NCBI GenBank assembly: GCA_902478945.1
Contig: CABSMX010000075.1
Coordinates: 1 to 10,625 of the forward strand
Reading direction: 5' to 3'
Source: an uncultured Collinsella sp.
Lineage (GTDB): Bacteria; Actinomycetota; Coriobacteriia; Coriobacteriales; Coriobacteriaceae
Length of the DNA stretch: 10,625 nucleotides
How positions within the stretch are numbered: the first letter of the stretch is position 1; each line of letters starts with the position of its first letter. This document shows positions 5,176 to 10,625 of the stretch, one piece after another. Made by a program: the position numbers and the translations under genes. Below the pieces are notes generated by a model. That model did no database searches, was not told the origin of the DNA, and saw only the letters and a list, made by a program, of their open reading frames with translations.

Positions 5176-6309
5176 TTACAGGTACTTGCGCCAATCGTCA
5201 TCGTCCTCATCGTCCTCGGCAGCAGCCTGGGCCTGCTCGGCGGCGCGAGCAGTCGCGGCGCGTGCGGCAACCCGGGCATAGGACTCCTCGTTGCGCTCGG
5301 GGAAGTTTGCCAGCACGTGCTCGAACTTGGCAAAATCCTCGTCCCAACGCGTAGAAGGCACGGCAAAGAAGACCTGCTTGACCTTAAAGTCGCCCGACGC
5401 GAGCTCCCTGCGGAAGAGCTCGGCCACGGCCTCGGCGTCAAAGCCGTTGTTGTCGCAGCCCCAAGCGCCCAGCACGAGCTTCTCGCGACCCAACTCGTCG
5501 CAGATGGCAAGCACAAAGCGGATGCGATCGCGCAGGGCATCCAGCAGGGCATCGTCACTCACGCGATACTCCTGGCGAGCGCGCTTGGCGTTGGGCGCGG
5601 CGGCCACGATCACGTCGGCATACGCGTGCACGTGGTTGCGGTCAAAGCGCACCGCAGGCACCACCAGCGCACGGTTGCGGTAAAGCTCGCAGTTGATGTT
5701 GCGGCGACGGTTCTCGCCATACCATTTGCGCTGCTTATCGAGCACGTTGTACAGGTACGAATCGGCACAGAGCGTGGCCTCCTGGCCCAGATAGCCCTGG
5801 ATGTAGCCACCGCCCGGGTTGGTGAACGAGGCAAAGGCGAGCACGGCCATGTCGCAGAACTGCGCGTAGCCTCGGCCGTTATCCAGAATGGCCTGCGTGG
5901 CAGAGGCGTCGAGCACGGTGACCTCGGGCAGGACCGGAGCGGGCTTTTCGGCGGCAGGCGCGGACTCGGCCTCCGCGGCCTCCTCTGCGGGTGCAGGCTC
6001 GGTCGTAACCTCGGTCTCTGCGGATGCAACCTCAGCGGCCTCGACCTCGGCGACCCCAGACTCCTCGGCAATCTGTTCCTCGGCAGTGTCGGCCGCTTGG
6101 GTCTTAGCCTTCATCGCCGCGACAAATCCGGCCGGCATGCCATCGAACTCGCGCACGCCGGCAAGCGAGCGCTCAATATCCTTGGCGCGCGCTTCGGACA
6201 CAGTCGCCACGTGACGCTCGGCGGCCTTGGCACGCGCCTCGCGCTTGGGATTGGGCTGTCCCACGCGATTGGGCCTGCGGTTACGGTTCCTGTTGTCGAC
6301 GTCTGCCAT
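5176..6309 (-). CDS. TIGR02452-family / microbial PARG-like macro-fold protein with degenerate catalytic motif
   Basis: This family has the poly(ADP-ribose) glycohydrolase-type macro fold. In the 377-residue protein, the basic N-terminus (about 1-35) leads to the family's N-terminal helix, AKDIERSLAGVREFD (42-56). An Ala/Glu/Pro-rich acidic insert follows (about 70-128). The core begins at EVTVLDASATQAIL, with the signature FASFTNPGGG (159-168), the loop ending LGQEATLC, then SYLYNVL (184-190), later IVAAAPN and LGAWGCDNNGFDAEAVA. A very acidic tail (DDEDDDDW) ends the protein. The catalytic GGG-x(n)-QEE of active PARGs reads GGG...QEA here: Ala178 stands where the catalytic Glu is expected, so it may bind rather than hydrolyse ADP-ribose, or act on something else. 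AAAGGTG precedes the ATG. It lies between a BI-1 gene and an SGNH hydrolase, each separated by terminators. The family call is firm; activity is uncertain. Confidence 0.85.
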   Translation of the reverse strand: MADVDNRNRNRRPNRVGQPNPKREARAKAAERHVATVSEARAKDIERSLAGVREFDGMPAGFVAAMKAKTQAADTAEEQIAEESGVAEVEAAEVASAETEVTTEPAPAEEAAEAESAPAAEKPAPVLPEVTVLDASATQAILDNGRGYAQFCDMAVLAFASFTNPGGGYIQGYLGQEATLCADSYLYNVLDKQRKWYGENRRRNINCELYRNRALVVPAVRFDRNHVHAYADVIVAAAPNAKRARQEYRVSDDALLDALRDRIRFVLAICDELGREKLVLGAWGCDNNGFDAEAVAELFRRELASGDFKVKQVFFAVPSTRWDEDFAKFEHVLANFPERNEESYARVAARAATARAAEQAQAAAEDDEDDDDWRKYL

Positions 6310-6356
6310 AAGTGGTCACCTTTCTCGGTCTCTGCCGCTATCGGCTTTTCCCATCC

Positions 6357-6362
6357 ATGATA
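6357..6362 (-). promoter_or_regulatory. Candidate -10 box for the PARG-like gene
   Basis: TATCAT on the minus strand lies between the upstream gene's terminator and the PARG-like start, predicting a leader of about 40 nt. No convincing -35 is present at 16-18 bp. Confidence 0.3.
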
Positions 6363-6375
6363 CCCCGCCGCGTAC

Positions 6376-6403
6376 AAAAAAGACGGCCCCGCAGGACCGC
6401 CTT
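6376..6403 (-). terminator. Intrinsic terminator of the BI-1 family gene
   Basis: On the minus strand AAGGCGGTCC (6403-6394) pairs with GGGCCGTCTT (6389-6380), ten base pairs including two G-U, around a 4-nt loop, and runs into a T tract ending at 6376. It lies 44 nt after the BI-1 stop. Confidence 0.85.
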
Positions 6404-6447
6404 TCGCATCGAATTGCGCGCGTGGCAAGCGCCGCTGCAATTTGGCA

Positions 6448-7143
6448 CTAGTCGCGACGACCAAGGATGTTCAGAATGCGCAGGAACACGTTGATGATGT
6501 CCACGAACAGGTTGGATGCCATGAGCACGGCGTTGGGCAGCGTGGGCGGCACCGTCGTGGCAACATAGGTGTCGTAGCCAATAAACCCGGCAAACACCAC
6601 GATCACGATCAGGTCGGTGATGGACTGCGAGACACCCATGAACATCAGCACGATCTCGACCAGAATCGTGGCAAGCAGGATGCCAAAACCAATGCCATAC
6701 ACACGCTGGAAGAACTTGGGGAAGGTCACGCCCAGTGCACCAAAGACAAAGGTGATGGCGGCCGTGGCGATAAAGGCGGTGTTAATGGTAGGCAGGTCGT
6801 AGTTGGCAAGACCAAACGACGCCGTCAGGCCAAAGGTGCTCGCAAAGACCACGTAGCCCACGAGCGACAGGCCCACGGACTGTTTGCTGGCAGCAGCCGA
6901 CATCATGACCATGCCGACGATGGTCAAAATAAATGAGCCAAAGACCAGCGGCAAAGCGGCGCCGCTCATCATCATGCGCGCAAACGGCATGGTGCTCGTA
7001 AAGTAAGCACCGGCGCCCATGGCGCAAAAGCCCAAAAAGATCAGAACAGACATGACAAGGTTGTACGCGCGCGGCGACATCTCCTTGGCACGGCTTGCGC
7101 CGGTTTCTATGGGGCCGTTCTGATAGCCCTGGATATCGTTCAT
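6448..7143 (-). CDS. Bax inhibitor-1 (BI-1)/YetJ-family membrane protein
   Basis: The 231-residue integral membrane protein has about seven hydrophobic segments (roughly 28-47, 60-81, 88-112, 119-139, 146-168, 172-190 and a last one from about 205) and a short polar N-terminus. The family's paired aspartates are in place: Asp191 in FIGYDTYVA and Asp215 in NLFVDIINVFLRIL, 24 residues apart as in B. subtilis YetJ (Asp171/Asp195), where they form a pH-sensitive latch controlling calcium leak. The protein is therefore probably a pH-sensitive cation/calcium leak protein of the inner membrane; in bacteria its physiological role is not settled. The frame stays open to 7200, but MNDIQGY at 7143 has AAAGGACG just upstream and the earlier codons overlap a terminator hairpin. 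It is followed by its own terminator (6376-6403), so it is probably transcribed alone. Confidence 0.92.
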   Translation of the reverse strand: MNDIQGYQNGPIETGASRAKEMSPRAYNLVMSVLIFLGFCAMGAGAYFTSTMPFARMMMSGAALPLVFGSFILTIVGMVMMSAAASKQSVGLSLVGYVVFASTFGLTASFGLANYDLPTINTAFIATAAITFVFGALGVTFPKFFQRVYGIGFGILLATILVEIVLMFMGVSQSITDLIVIVVFAGFIGYDTYVATTVPPTLPNAVLMASNLFVDIINVFLRILNILGRRD

Positions 7144-7156
7144 ACTTCGTCCTTTC

Positions 7157-7176
7157 AAAAAGCGCCGCGACGGCGC
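7157..7176 (-). terminator. Compact intrinsic terminator or attenuator directly before the BI-1 gene
   Basis: On the minus strand GCGCCG (7176-7171) pairs with CGGCGC (7167-7162) around TCG and runs into TTTTT (7161-7157). The BI-1 ribosome-binding site AAAGGA begins at the next bases and the ATG is 13 nt beyond the U run. It lies 47 nt after the stop of the upstream hypothetical gene. Confidence 0.65.
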
Positions 7177-7198
7177 CGTAGCTGACAAGTTTCCTGCC

Positions 7199-7204
7199 AT
7201 TGTA
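7199..7204 (-). promoter_or_regulatory. Candidate -10 box for the BI-1 gene
   Basis: TACAAT (5 of 6) on the minus strand lies between the end of the upstream gene and the hairpin at 7157-7176. Transcripts starting near 7192 would carry the hairpin in a leader of about 50 nt. The -35 region falls on the upstream gene's stop codon and is poor. Confidence 0.35.
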
Positions 7205-7222
7205 CCCGAACGCCACGCGTTC

Positions 7223-7561
7223 TTACCTGCGACGCTCGCTCTCGAGTGTTCGGTCGAACGCCCACACCCACCAACGCATCAGATGAGTCTGCGAGCCATC
7301 CGGTCGCTCGCGTGCCTGTTCTTCCAGATACAGTTCGGTCGCATGTCCGCCAAAACGAACCTTATAAGTCGCCGTACGAATGCCGTGGACCGTCAGGCCA
7401 AAACCGGTGGACGAGACAATCTCGTCAATCGTAAAGCAACGACCATCGACCCAGCAGACGGTAACCGGCACGACCTGTCCGCCCGCGAGGATGCGAGCCA
7501 CGACGTCCACATACTGCTTGTGCACGCGTCGAGTTTTGCCGTCTGTCTGTCGATATTCCAT
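7223..7561 (-). CDS. Small hypothetical protein, DUF6504-like
   Basis: The product is 112 residues if it starts at the ATG at 7561. No signal or membrane segment is seen, so it should be cytosolic. The middle is a run of predicted beta strands, VVPVTVCWVDGRCFTIDEI, then GIRTATYKVRFGG and ATELYLEEQ, ending RWWVWAFD and a basic ERRR tail. This strand-and-Trp pattern resembles the small actinobacterial DUF6504 proteins, but that is memory-based and not a confirmed match, and no activity is known to me. The start is uncertain. At 7561 a GGGGG lies only one base from the ATG, which is too close for a normal Shine-Dalgarno. An in-frame ATG at 7582 (giving 119 aa) lies about where a transcript from the TACAAT at 7596-7591 would begin, so leaderless translation is possible. 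It is divergent from the phosphate transporter gene. Confidence 0.7.
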   Translation of the reverse strand: MEYRQTDGKTRRVHKQYVDVVARILAGGQVVPVTVCWVDGRCFTIDEIVSSTGFGLTVHGIRTATYKVRFGGHATELYLEEQARERPDGSQTHLMRWWVWAFDRTLESERRR

Positions 7562-7590
7562 GCCCCCTATTATCGAACGCATGTTTGCAT

Positions 7591-7596
7591 ATTGTA
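7591..7596 (-). promoter_or_regulatory. Candidate -10 box for the small hypothetical gene
   Basis: TACAAT (5 of 6) on the minus strand would start transcripts near 7584, at or just before the alternative in-frame ATG at 7582. The -35 match is weak. Confidence 0.35.
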
Positions 7597-7749
7597 AAGC
7601 GAACAGACTGTGGTTTTGGGATGTTGGGACGCGCGCACGTGTCCTCATGGAGTGCTAGCAAAAAGAACACCCGCGGTCAACAGGGCTAATGTTTAATGTT
7701 AGTGCCAAAAAATTCACTTCTCCCATCAGAACTCGGTAAAGAAACCCAC

Positions 7750-7821
7750 AGGAGGTGATACGATTTATCATGCTTTTGTAACATGTCTGCAAACTTCGAG
7801 AAAGCCCATATATGGACGTAA
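7750..7821 (+). promoter_or_regulatory. Leader region of the phosphate transporter with a strong SD and mini-ORFs
   Basis: AGGAGGTGAT (7750-7759) is a full-length match to the 16S anti-Shine-Dalgarno, yet the transporter start is more than 50 nt downstream. Between them lie ATG-CTT-TTG-TAA (7770-7781), in frame with the transporter, and a second ATG at 7783 that opens 12 codons ending at 7821, overlapping the transporter start by 10 nt. The transporter's own SD (GAGAAAG, about 7799-7805) is weak. The arrangement suggests a leader peptide or translational coupling. The rest of the 250-nt divergent space (7562-7749) holds no gene that I can see. Confidence 0.35.
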
Positions 7822-8861
7822 CGCTCTCAGCCTTCCTCGGCCAACTTGTGTCGAACCCAGTCCTTGCCGTCACCGTGTTCCTCGCGCTCGGCGCTATCTT
7901 CGTCAACGGATGGACCGACGCGCCCAACGCCATCGCGACCTGTGTCACCACGCGCTGCATGCCCGCCCGCGCCGCCATTCTCATGAGCGCCGCGTTCAAC
8001 TTTTTGGGCGTGCTCATCATGACGCATTTTAATGCCAGCGTCGCCAACACCATCTCGCATATCGTCGACTTTGGCGGAAACAGTGCCATGGCGCTCGCCT
8101 GCCTATGCGCGGCGCTATTCTCCATCGTCGTCTACGGTGCCACGGCATCGCGTTTTGGTATCCCCACCTCGCAGAGCCACAGCCTCATCGCCGGCCTGAC
8201 CGGCGCTGCTATCGCCCTCGGTGGCGCCAGCAGCGTCAACGTCCACGAGTGGATGAAGGTCATCTACGGCCTGGCGCTCTCCATCGGACTGGGCTTTGTC
8301 ATGGGCTGGGTCCTGTGCAAGCTCGTCTCGATTCTTTTCGCCGCCGCCAACAGGCGACGCGCCAACGTCTTCTTTAAATACGCTCAGATCGCAAGCGCTG
8401 CGGCCATGAGCTTTATGCACGGCGCGCAGGATGGACAGAAGTTCATCGGCGTGCTCTTTTTAGGCGTGGCCTTCGCCAACGGCCAGACGAGCGTTGGCGA
8501 TGCCGGCATCCCCATCTGGATTATGCTGCTGTGCTCGGCCACCATGGGTATCGGCACCAGCGTGGGCGGCGAGCGCATCATCAAGTCCGTCGGCCAGAGC
8601 ATGGTCAAGCTCGAGAAGTATCAGGGCTTCTCTGCCGACCTCGCAGGCGCCGCGAACCTGCTACTTGCCACCCTTACCGGCATCCCCGTATCCTCCACGC
8701 ACATCAAAACCTGCGCCATCATGGGTGTCGGCGCCGTCAAGCGCCTCTCGGCCATCAACTTCGGCGTGGTCAAGGACATGATGTTCACGTGGTTCTTCAC
8801 CTTCCCCGCCTGCGGACTCATCAGCTTTGTCATGGCCAAGCTGTTCATGATGTTCATCTAG
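7812..8861 (+). CDS. PiT-family inorganic phosphate transporter
   Basis: The 349-residue polytopic inner-membrane protein belongs to the PiT family (PF01384), which imports inorganic phosphate with H+ or Na+ as low-affinity carriers. The two inverted repeats of the family are visible. The first half has NGWTDAPNAIAT (32-43) and PTSQSHS (118-124). The second half has HGAQDGQKFIG (203-213) and PVSSTHIKT (292-300). The canonical G-x-N-D of each half reads GWTD and GAQD, with Thr and Gln in place of Asn. It is shorter than E. coli PitA (about 499 aa), lacking a long central cytosolic loop, as in many anaerobe PiTs. The ATG at 7812 precedes the first membrane segment, and stop codons exclude an upstream start. 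A DUF47/PhoU-like gene follows 67 nt later, the usual PiT partner, so the pair is probably one operon. Confidence 0.93.
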   Translation: MDVTLSAFLGQLVSNPVLAVTVFLALGAIFVNGWTDAPNAIATCVTTRCMPARAAILMSAAFNFLGVLIMTHFNASVANTISHIVDFGGNSAMALACLCAALFSIVVYGATASRFGIPTSQSHSLIAGLTGAAIALGGASSVNVHEWMKVIYGLALSIGLGFVMGWVLCKLVSILFAAANRRRANVFFKYAQIASAAAMSFMHGAQDGQKFIGVLFLGVAFANGQTSVGDAGIPIWIMLLCSATMGIGTSVGGERIIKSVGQSMVKLEKYQGFSADLAGAANLLLATLTGIPVSSTHIKTCAIMGVGAVKRLSAINFGVVKDMMFTWFFTFPACGLISFVMAKLFMMFI

Positions 8862-8928
8862 TCAAACCGAACGTCCATCCGGACCGCAATACCTCGCCCA
8901 CCCGTCTTCGCCTCGAAAGGACCCACTC

Positions 8929-9552
8929 ATGGCAAAGAAACCCGATTCGTTCTACTTTGACAACTACGTCGCCTGCGCCGACCTTGCTGTCCAAGCCGCA
9001 GAGTTGCTCATCAAGATTTTTGAGAACTTTGATCCCGCGCAGATCCACGACATGCTCGAGGAGATGCATGCGATTGAGCATGCGGCCGACAAGAAGCACC
9101 ATGAGCTCGAGGATGCCTTGCTCACTGCCTTTATCACGCCACTCGAGCGTGAGGATCTGGACCTGATGAGCTGCTCGCTCGACACTGTGCTTGACCGTAT
9201 CGAAGGCGTCGTGCAGCGCGTCTACTTCACCAACATCCAGAGCATCCACCCCGATGCCATTGTCATTGCCCACAAGGTGACCGACGCCTGCCGCGCCATG
9301 AAGGACCTGATGGTCGAGCTGCCCAACTACCGCAAGTCCAAGACCCTGCGCGAGCTCGTCATCCAGATCAACACCATCGAGTCCGAGGCCGACGAGCTCT
9401 ATATCAACGCTATGCGCAACCTGCACGTCAATGGCAAGGATCCGCTTGAGGTCATCGCTTGGCGTGACGTGTACGCCTTCCTGGAATACTGCGCCGACTG
9501 CTGCGAGAATGTGGCCGATGTTGTGGATTCGATTGTCATGAAGAACAGTTAA
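8929..9552 (+). CDS. DUF47/PhoU-like accessory protein of the PiT transporter
   Basis: This 207-residue, all-helical cytosolic protein belongs to the DUF47 family (TIGR00153, PF01865), relatives of PhoU. The telling segment is TAFITPLEREDLDLMSC then SLDTVLDRIEG (residues about 64-92), the family's 'T-x-x-x-P-x-x-R-x-D-(L/I)' block followed by the D-x-x-x-D helix. Later helices carry repeated E/D-rich heptads (ETIESEADELY-like, CADCCENVADVVDSIV at the end) that in PhoU proteins bind metals. DUF47 genes are almost always paired with pit and are thought to control or support the transporter. Here it lies downstream of it, on the same strand. AAAGGA lies eight bases before the ATG. A 25-bp inverted repeat follows the stop and may end the operon. 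Confidence 0.92.
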   Translation: MAKKPDSFYFDNYVACADLAVQAAELLIKIFENFDPAQIHDMLEEMHAIEHAADKKHHELEDALLTAFITPLEREDLDLMSCSLDTVLDRIEGVVQRVYFTNIQSIHPDAIVIAHKVTDACRAMKDLMVELPNYRKSKTLRELVIQINTIESEADELYINAMRNLHVNGKDPLEVIAWRDVYAFLEYCADCCENVADVVDSIVMKNS

Positions 9553-9576
9553 TTGGGGATACATGTCGCACCGGTC

Positions 9577-9653
9577 GCGGGCCCGACCACTAATACCTTT
9601 TTCACTCCGGCTGCAAGCAGAGTCGTTCAAAAGGTATTAGTGGTCGGGCCCGC
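9577..9653. repeat. Perfect 25-bp inverted repeat downstream of the phosphate operon
   Basis: The arm 9577-9601, beginning GCGGGCCCGACC and ending AATACCTTTT, is fully complementary to 9629-9653 around a 27-nt loop. It begins 24 nt after the DUF47 stop. It could act as a transcript end, but the right arm has no U run after it. The size and loop length resemble the other palindromes of this window (14-18 bp arms with loops near 26-27 nt) although the sequence differs. Confidence 0.85.
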
Positions 9654-9833
9654 TCCCTTACGTACCACCATTGGGAACTTTGGCTGATACTTTGAAAGCG
9701 ATGGAGCTTTTGTTGGCAGGGCCTTGGGACCCGATTGGAAACTTTGGGACAGCCTTAAACGTTTGGCTGGATGGGGCTTTGGGTACCCTTTGGTTTGCTT
9801 TGGATTGATTCGCTGATTTTGGAGGGTTTGGTT
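9654..9833 (+). other. G/T-rich non-coding region before the nitroreductase gene
   Basis: No gene is seen in this stretch. Its composition differs from other intergenic DNA here: it is rich in TTTGG and GGG and poor in C. It holds a near-exact direct repeat, ATTGGGAACTTTGG (9670-9683) and ATTGGAAACTTTGG (9734-9747), 64 bp apart with 13 of 14 identical. The ribosome-binding site GGAGGG (9821-9826) ends it. The biased composition continues into the first third of the following gene. Confidence 0.5.
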
Positions 9834-10364
9834 ATGGGGTATTTGGATTTGGCTCGGGGTCGGTATTCTTGTCGTTTGTTTGAGGCTCGGGCTGTGGAGC
9901 AGGCTGTGGTGGATGCCATTGTTGAGGCTGGACGCATTGCTCCTTCTGCTTGTAATAACCATCCAGCCCGTGTGATGGTGTTGGATACGCCTGAGCTTCT
10001 GGAGAAGGCAGCTGCTTGTCAGCCTCGGTTTGCTCGTGATGGGTCCATCTTTGGCGCTCCGCTCATCTTCCTCATTTGCAGTGTTACCGACGACGCTTGG
10101 GTGCGTCCCTATGACCAGATGAACTCCAGTGCCATCGATACATCGATTGTCTGCGATCAGATGATGATGGAGGCCGAGGATCAGGGTCTGGGAACGTGCT
10201 GGGTGTGCCATTTTAAGCCCGAGTTAGCCCGTGAGCAATTCAACCTGCCCGAGGGCGTTTATCCCTATCACATGCTCGTCTGCGGCTATCCTGCCGACCG
10301 CATCGCCGACCCAGAGCACCGCGAGGCCCGTACCATTCCCCTCCCCGACTTCCTCCTCAAGTAG
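9834..10364 (+). CDS. Nitroreductase-family FMN-dependent oxidoreductase
   Basis: The 176-residue protein has nitroreductase-fold landmarks: an N-terminal R-Y-S-C-R-L-F (residues 10-16), the FMN-phosphate R-x-S-x-R motif; APSACNNHPARVMVL (36-50), the family's P-S-x-x-N-x-x-P loop; a central helix with DQMMMEAEDQGLGTCWV; and a C-terminal CGYPAD segment before the end. Such enzymes use NAD(P)H to reduce nitro groups, quinones or flavins in the cytosol, and the true substrate is unknown. The start is at 9834, seven bases after GGAGGG; 21 earlier in-frame codons lack homology. Roughly the first 65 codons prefer T-ending and TTG/CGG codons, while the rest uses C-ending codons like the neighbouring genes, so the gene looks mosaic. 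It is transcribed alone and closed by a strong terminator. Confidence 0.9.
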   Translation: MGYLDLARGRYSCRLFEARAVEQAVVDAIVEAGRIAPSACNNHPARVMVLDTPELLEKAAACQPRFARDGSIFGAPLIFLICSVTDDAWVRPYDQMNSSAIDTSIVCDQMMMEAEDQGLGTCWVCHFKPELAREQFNLPEGVYPYHMLVCGYPADRIADPEHREARTIPLPDFLLK

Positions 10365-10411
10365 TTTTTGGCACATGCCCTAAAACCTACCTTTTACCGC
10401 TCACCCGTTCG

Positions 10412-10449
10412 CCGAGTTCTGCGCCACTATGTGCAGGGCTCGGTTTTTT
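10412..10449 (+). terminator. Intrinsic terminator of the nitroreductase gene
   Basis: CCGAGTTCTGC (10412-10422) pairs with GCAGGGCTCGG (10433-10443), 11 base pairs including two G-U, around a 10-nt loop and followed by TTTTTT (10444-10449). It lies 47 nt past the stop. Confidence 0.92.
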
Positions 10450-10474
10450 ATGTTACGCACCCCGGCACAGTCAT

Positions 10475-10504
10475 AAAAAAGGACCCGCAAGCTGCGGGTC
10501 CTTT
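10475..10504 (-). terminator. Intrinsic terminator of the minus-strand gene at the right edge
   Basis: GGACCCGC (10481-10488) and GCGGGTCC (10494-10501) pair perfectly around AAGCT, extended by AAA/TTT. Read on the minus strand it runs into TTTTTT (10480-10475). It lies 26 nt after the stop of the partial gene, and the plus side has a shorter T run, so it may work both ways. Confidence 0.9.
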
Positions 10505-10530
10505 CTAGGCACTAAATTGTAGGCCGAATG

Positions 10531-10599
10531 TTAGTCCAGGTCGTCGGCGGCAAAGTTGTCGATCGGGGCGAAGGGGTCAGCCACGGGGACAACCGGGTC
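10531..10599 (-). CDS. Unidentified protein, C-terminal 22 codons only
   Basis: On the minus strand a TAA at 10533-10531 ends a frame that is open to the end of genomic sequence, giving 22 residues that close with DNFAADDLD. The tail is acidic and rich in Pro and Ala (DPVVPVADPF before it), like a disordered C-terminal tail, and the codons are C-ending as in native genes. The well-formed terminator immediately downstream supports a real gene end. Too little is left to name a family; it is cut by the contig end and adapter. Confidence 0.6.
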   Translation of the reverse strand, partial: DPVVPVADPFAPIDNFAADDLD

Positions 10600-10625
10600 C
10601 AGTCTCTTATACACATCTCCGAGCC
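10600..10625 (+). other. Nextera transposon adapter remnant (sequencing artefact)
   Basis: From 10602 the sequence reads GTCTCTTATACACATCT, the Tn5 mosaic end used in Nextera libraries, followed by CCGAGCC, the start of the read-2 adapter. Counting from 10600, 18 of the 19 mosaic-end bases match. This is not chromosomal DNA and should be trimmed. Confidence 0.95.

Noticed and set aside
5100..5558. N-terminal extension of the SGNH hydrolase by 153 codons
   Set aside because: The frame overlaps the PARG-like gene in another frame and crosses a terminator; the catalytic block I begins right after the 5099 start.
5068..6360. 430-codon plus-strand frame opposite the PARG-like gene
   Set aside because: It is a shadow of the minus-strand gene, runs through its terminator, and has repetitive Gly/Leu/Arg composition without motifs.
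7687..7700. Tandem TAATGTT heptamers upstream of the phosphate transporter as a Pho box
   Set aside because: The sequence does not match the PhoB or PhoP boxes I know and has only two copies; it could easily be chance in an A/T-rich promoter.
7681..7775. Known riboswitch before the phosphate transporter
   Set aside because: No conserved core of any riboswitch class that I recognise is present; only a strong SD and mini-ORFs are visible.
9627..10211. 194-codon minus-strand frame opposite the nitroreductase
   Set aside because: It is low-complexity (Ser, Pro, Lys, Gln, His) and antisense to a well-supported flavoprotein, and no SD was found.

Overview
The window looks like a complete short contig from a Coriobacteriia genome, most probably Collinsella. 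The reasons are a G+C-rich sequence with strongly C-ending codons, Actinobacteria-type short intergenic spaces filled with perfect palindromes (TTGCGGTGG/CCACCGCAA family), and anaerobe-type short ThiC, PiT and PARG-like proteins. The genus is inference. The left edge (1-159) is the 3' end of an IS3-family insertion sequence, a usual place for assemblies to break. The right edge (about 10600-10625) is Nextera transposon adapter rather than genome.

Layout. Left: IS3 transposase tail, then yaaA (peroxide stress/iron, +), a convergent single-span membrane protein of unknown function (-), and the divergently read thiamine block. That block has a TPP riboswitch leading into thiC (HMP-P synthase), followed 177 nt later by thiD (HMP-P kinase), so the two consecutive enzymes of the pyrimidine branch lie together. 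Middle: a 252-nt intergenic space with three stacked palindromes, then four genes on the minus strand, in transcription order: a small beta-rich hypothetical protein, a Bax-inhibitor-1 family membrane protein, a TIGR02452/microbial PARG-like macro-fold protein with a degenerate catalytic motif, and an SGNH/GDSL hydrolase. Intrinsic terminators separate them, and two of these sit directly against the ribosome-binding site of the next gene. Right: a PiT-family phosphate transporter plus its DUF47/PhoU-like partner (+), a 25-bp perfect inverted repeat, a nitroreductase-family flavoprotein whose first third has different codon use from the rest, two terminators, and the last 22 codons of an unidentified minus-strand gene running off the contig.

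No CRISPR array, phage module, toxin-antitoxin pair or defence island is visible, and I do not see a clear new multi-gene system. The points most worth following are the PARG-like protein with QEA in place of QEE, the IS insertion into the loop of an intergenic palindrome, the terminator-against-SD leaders, the strong Shine-Dalgarno without a gene upstream of the phosphate transporter, and the mosaic nitroreductase region.
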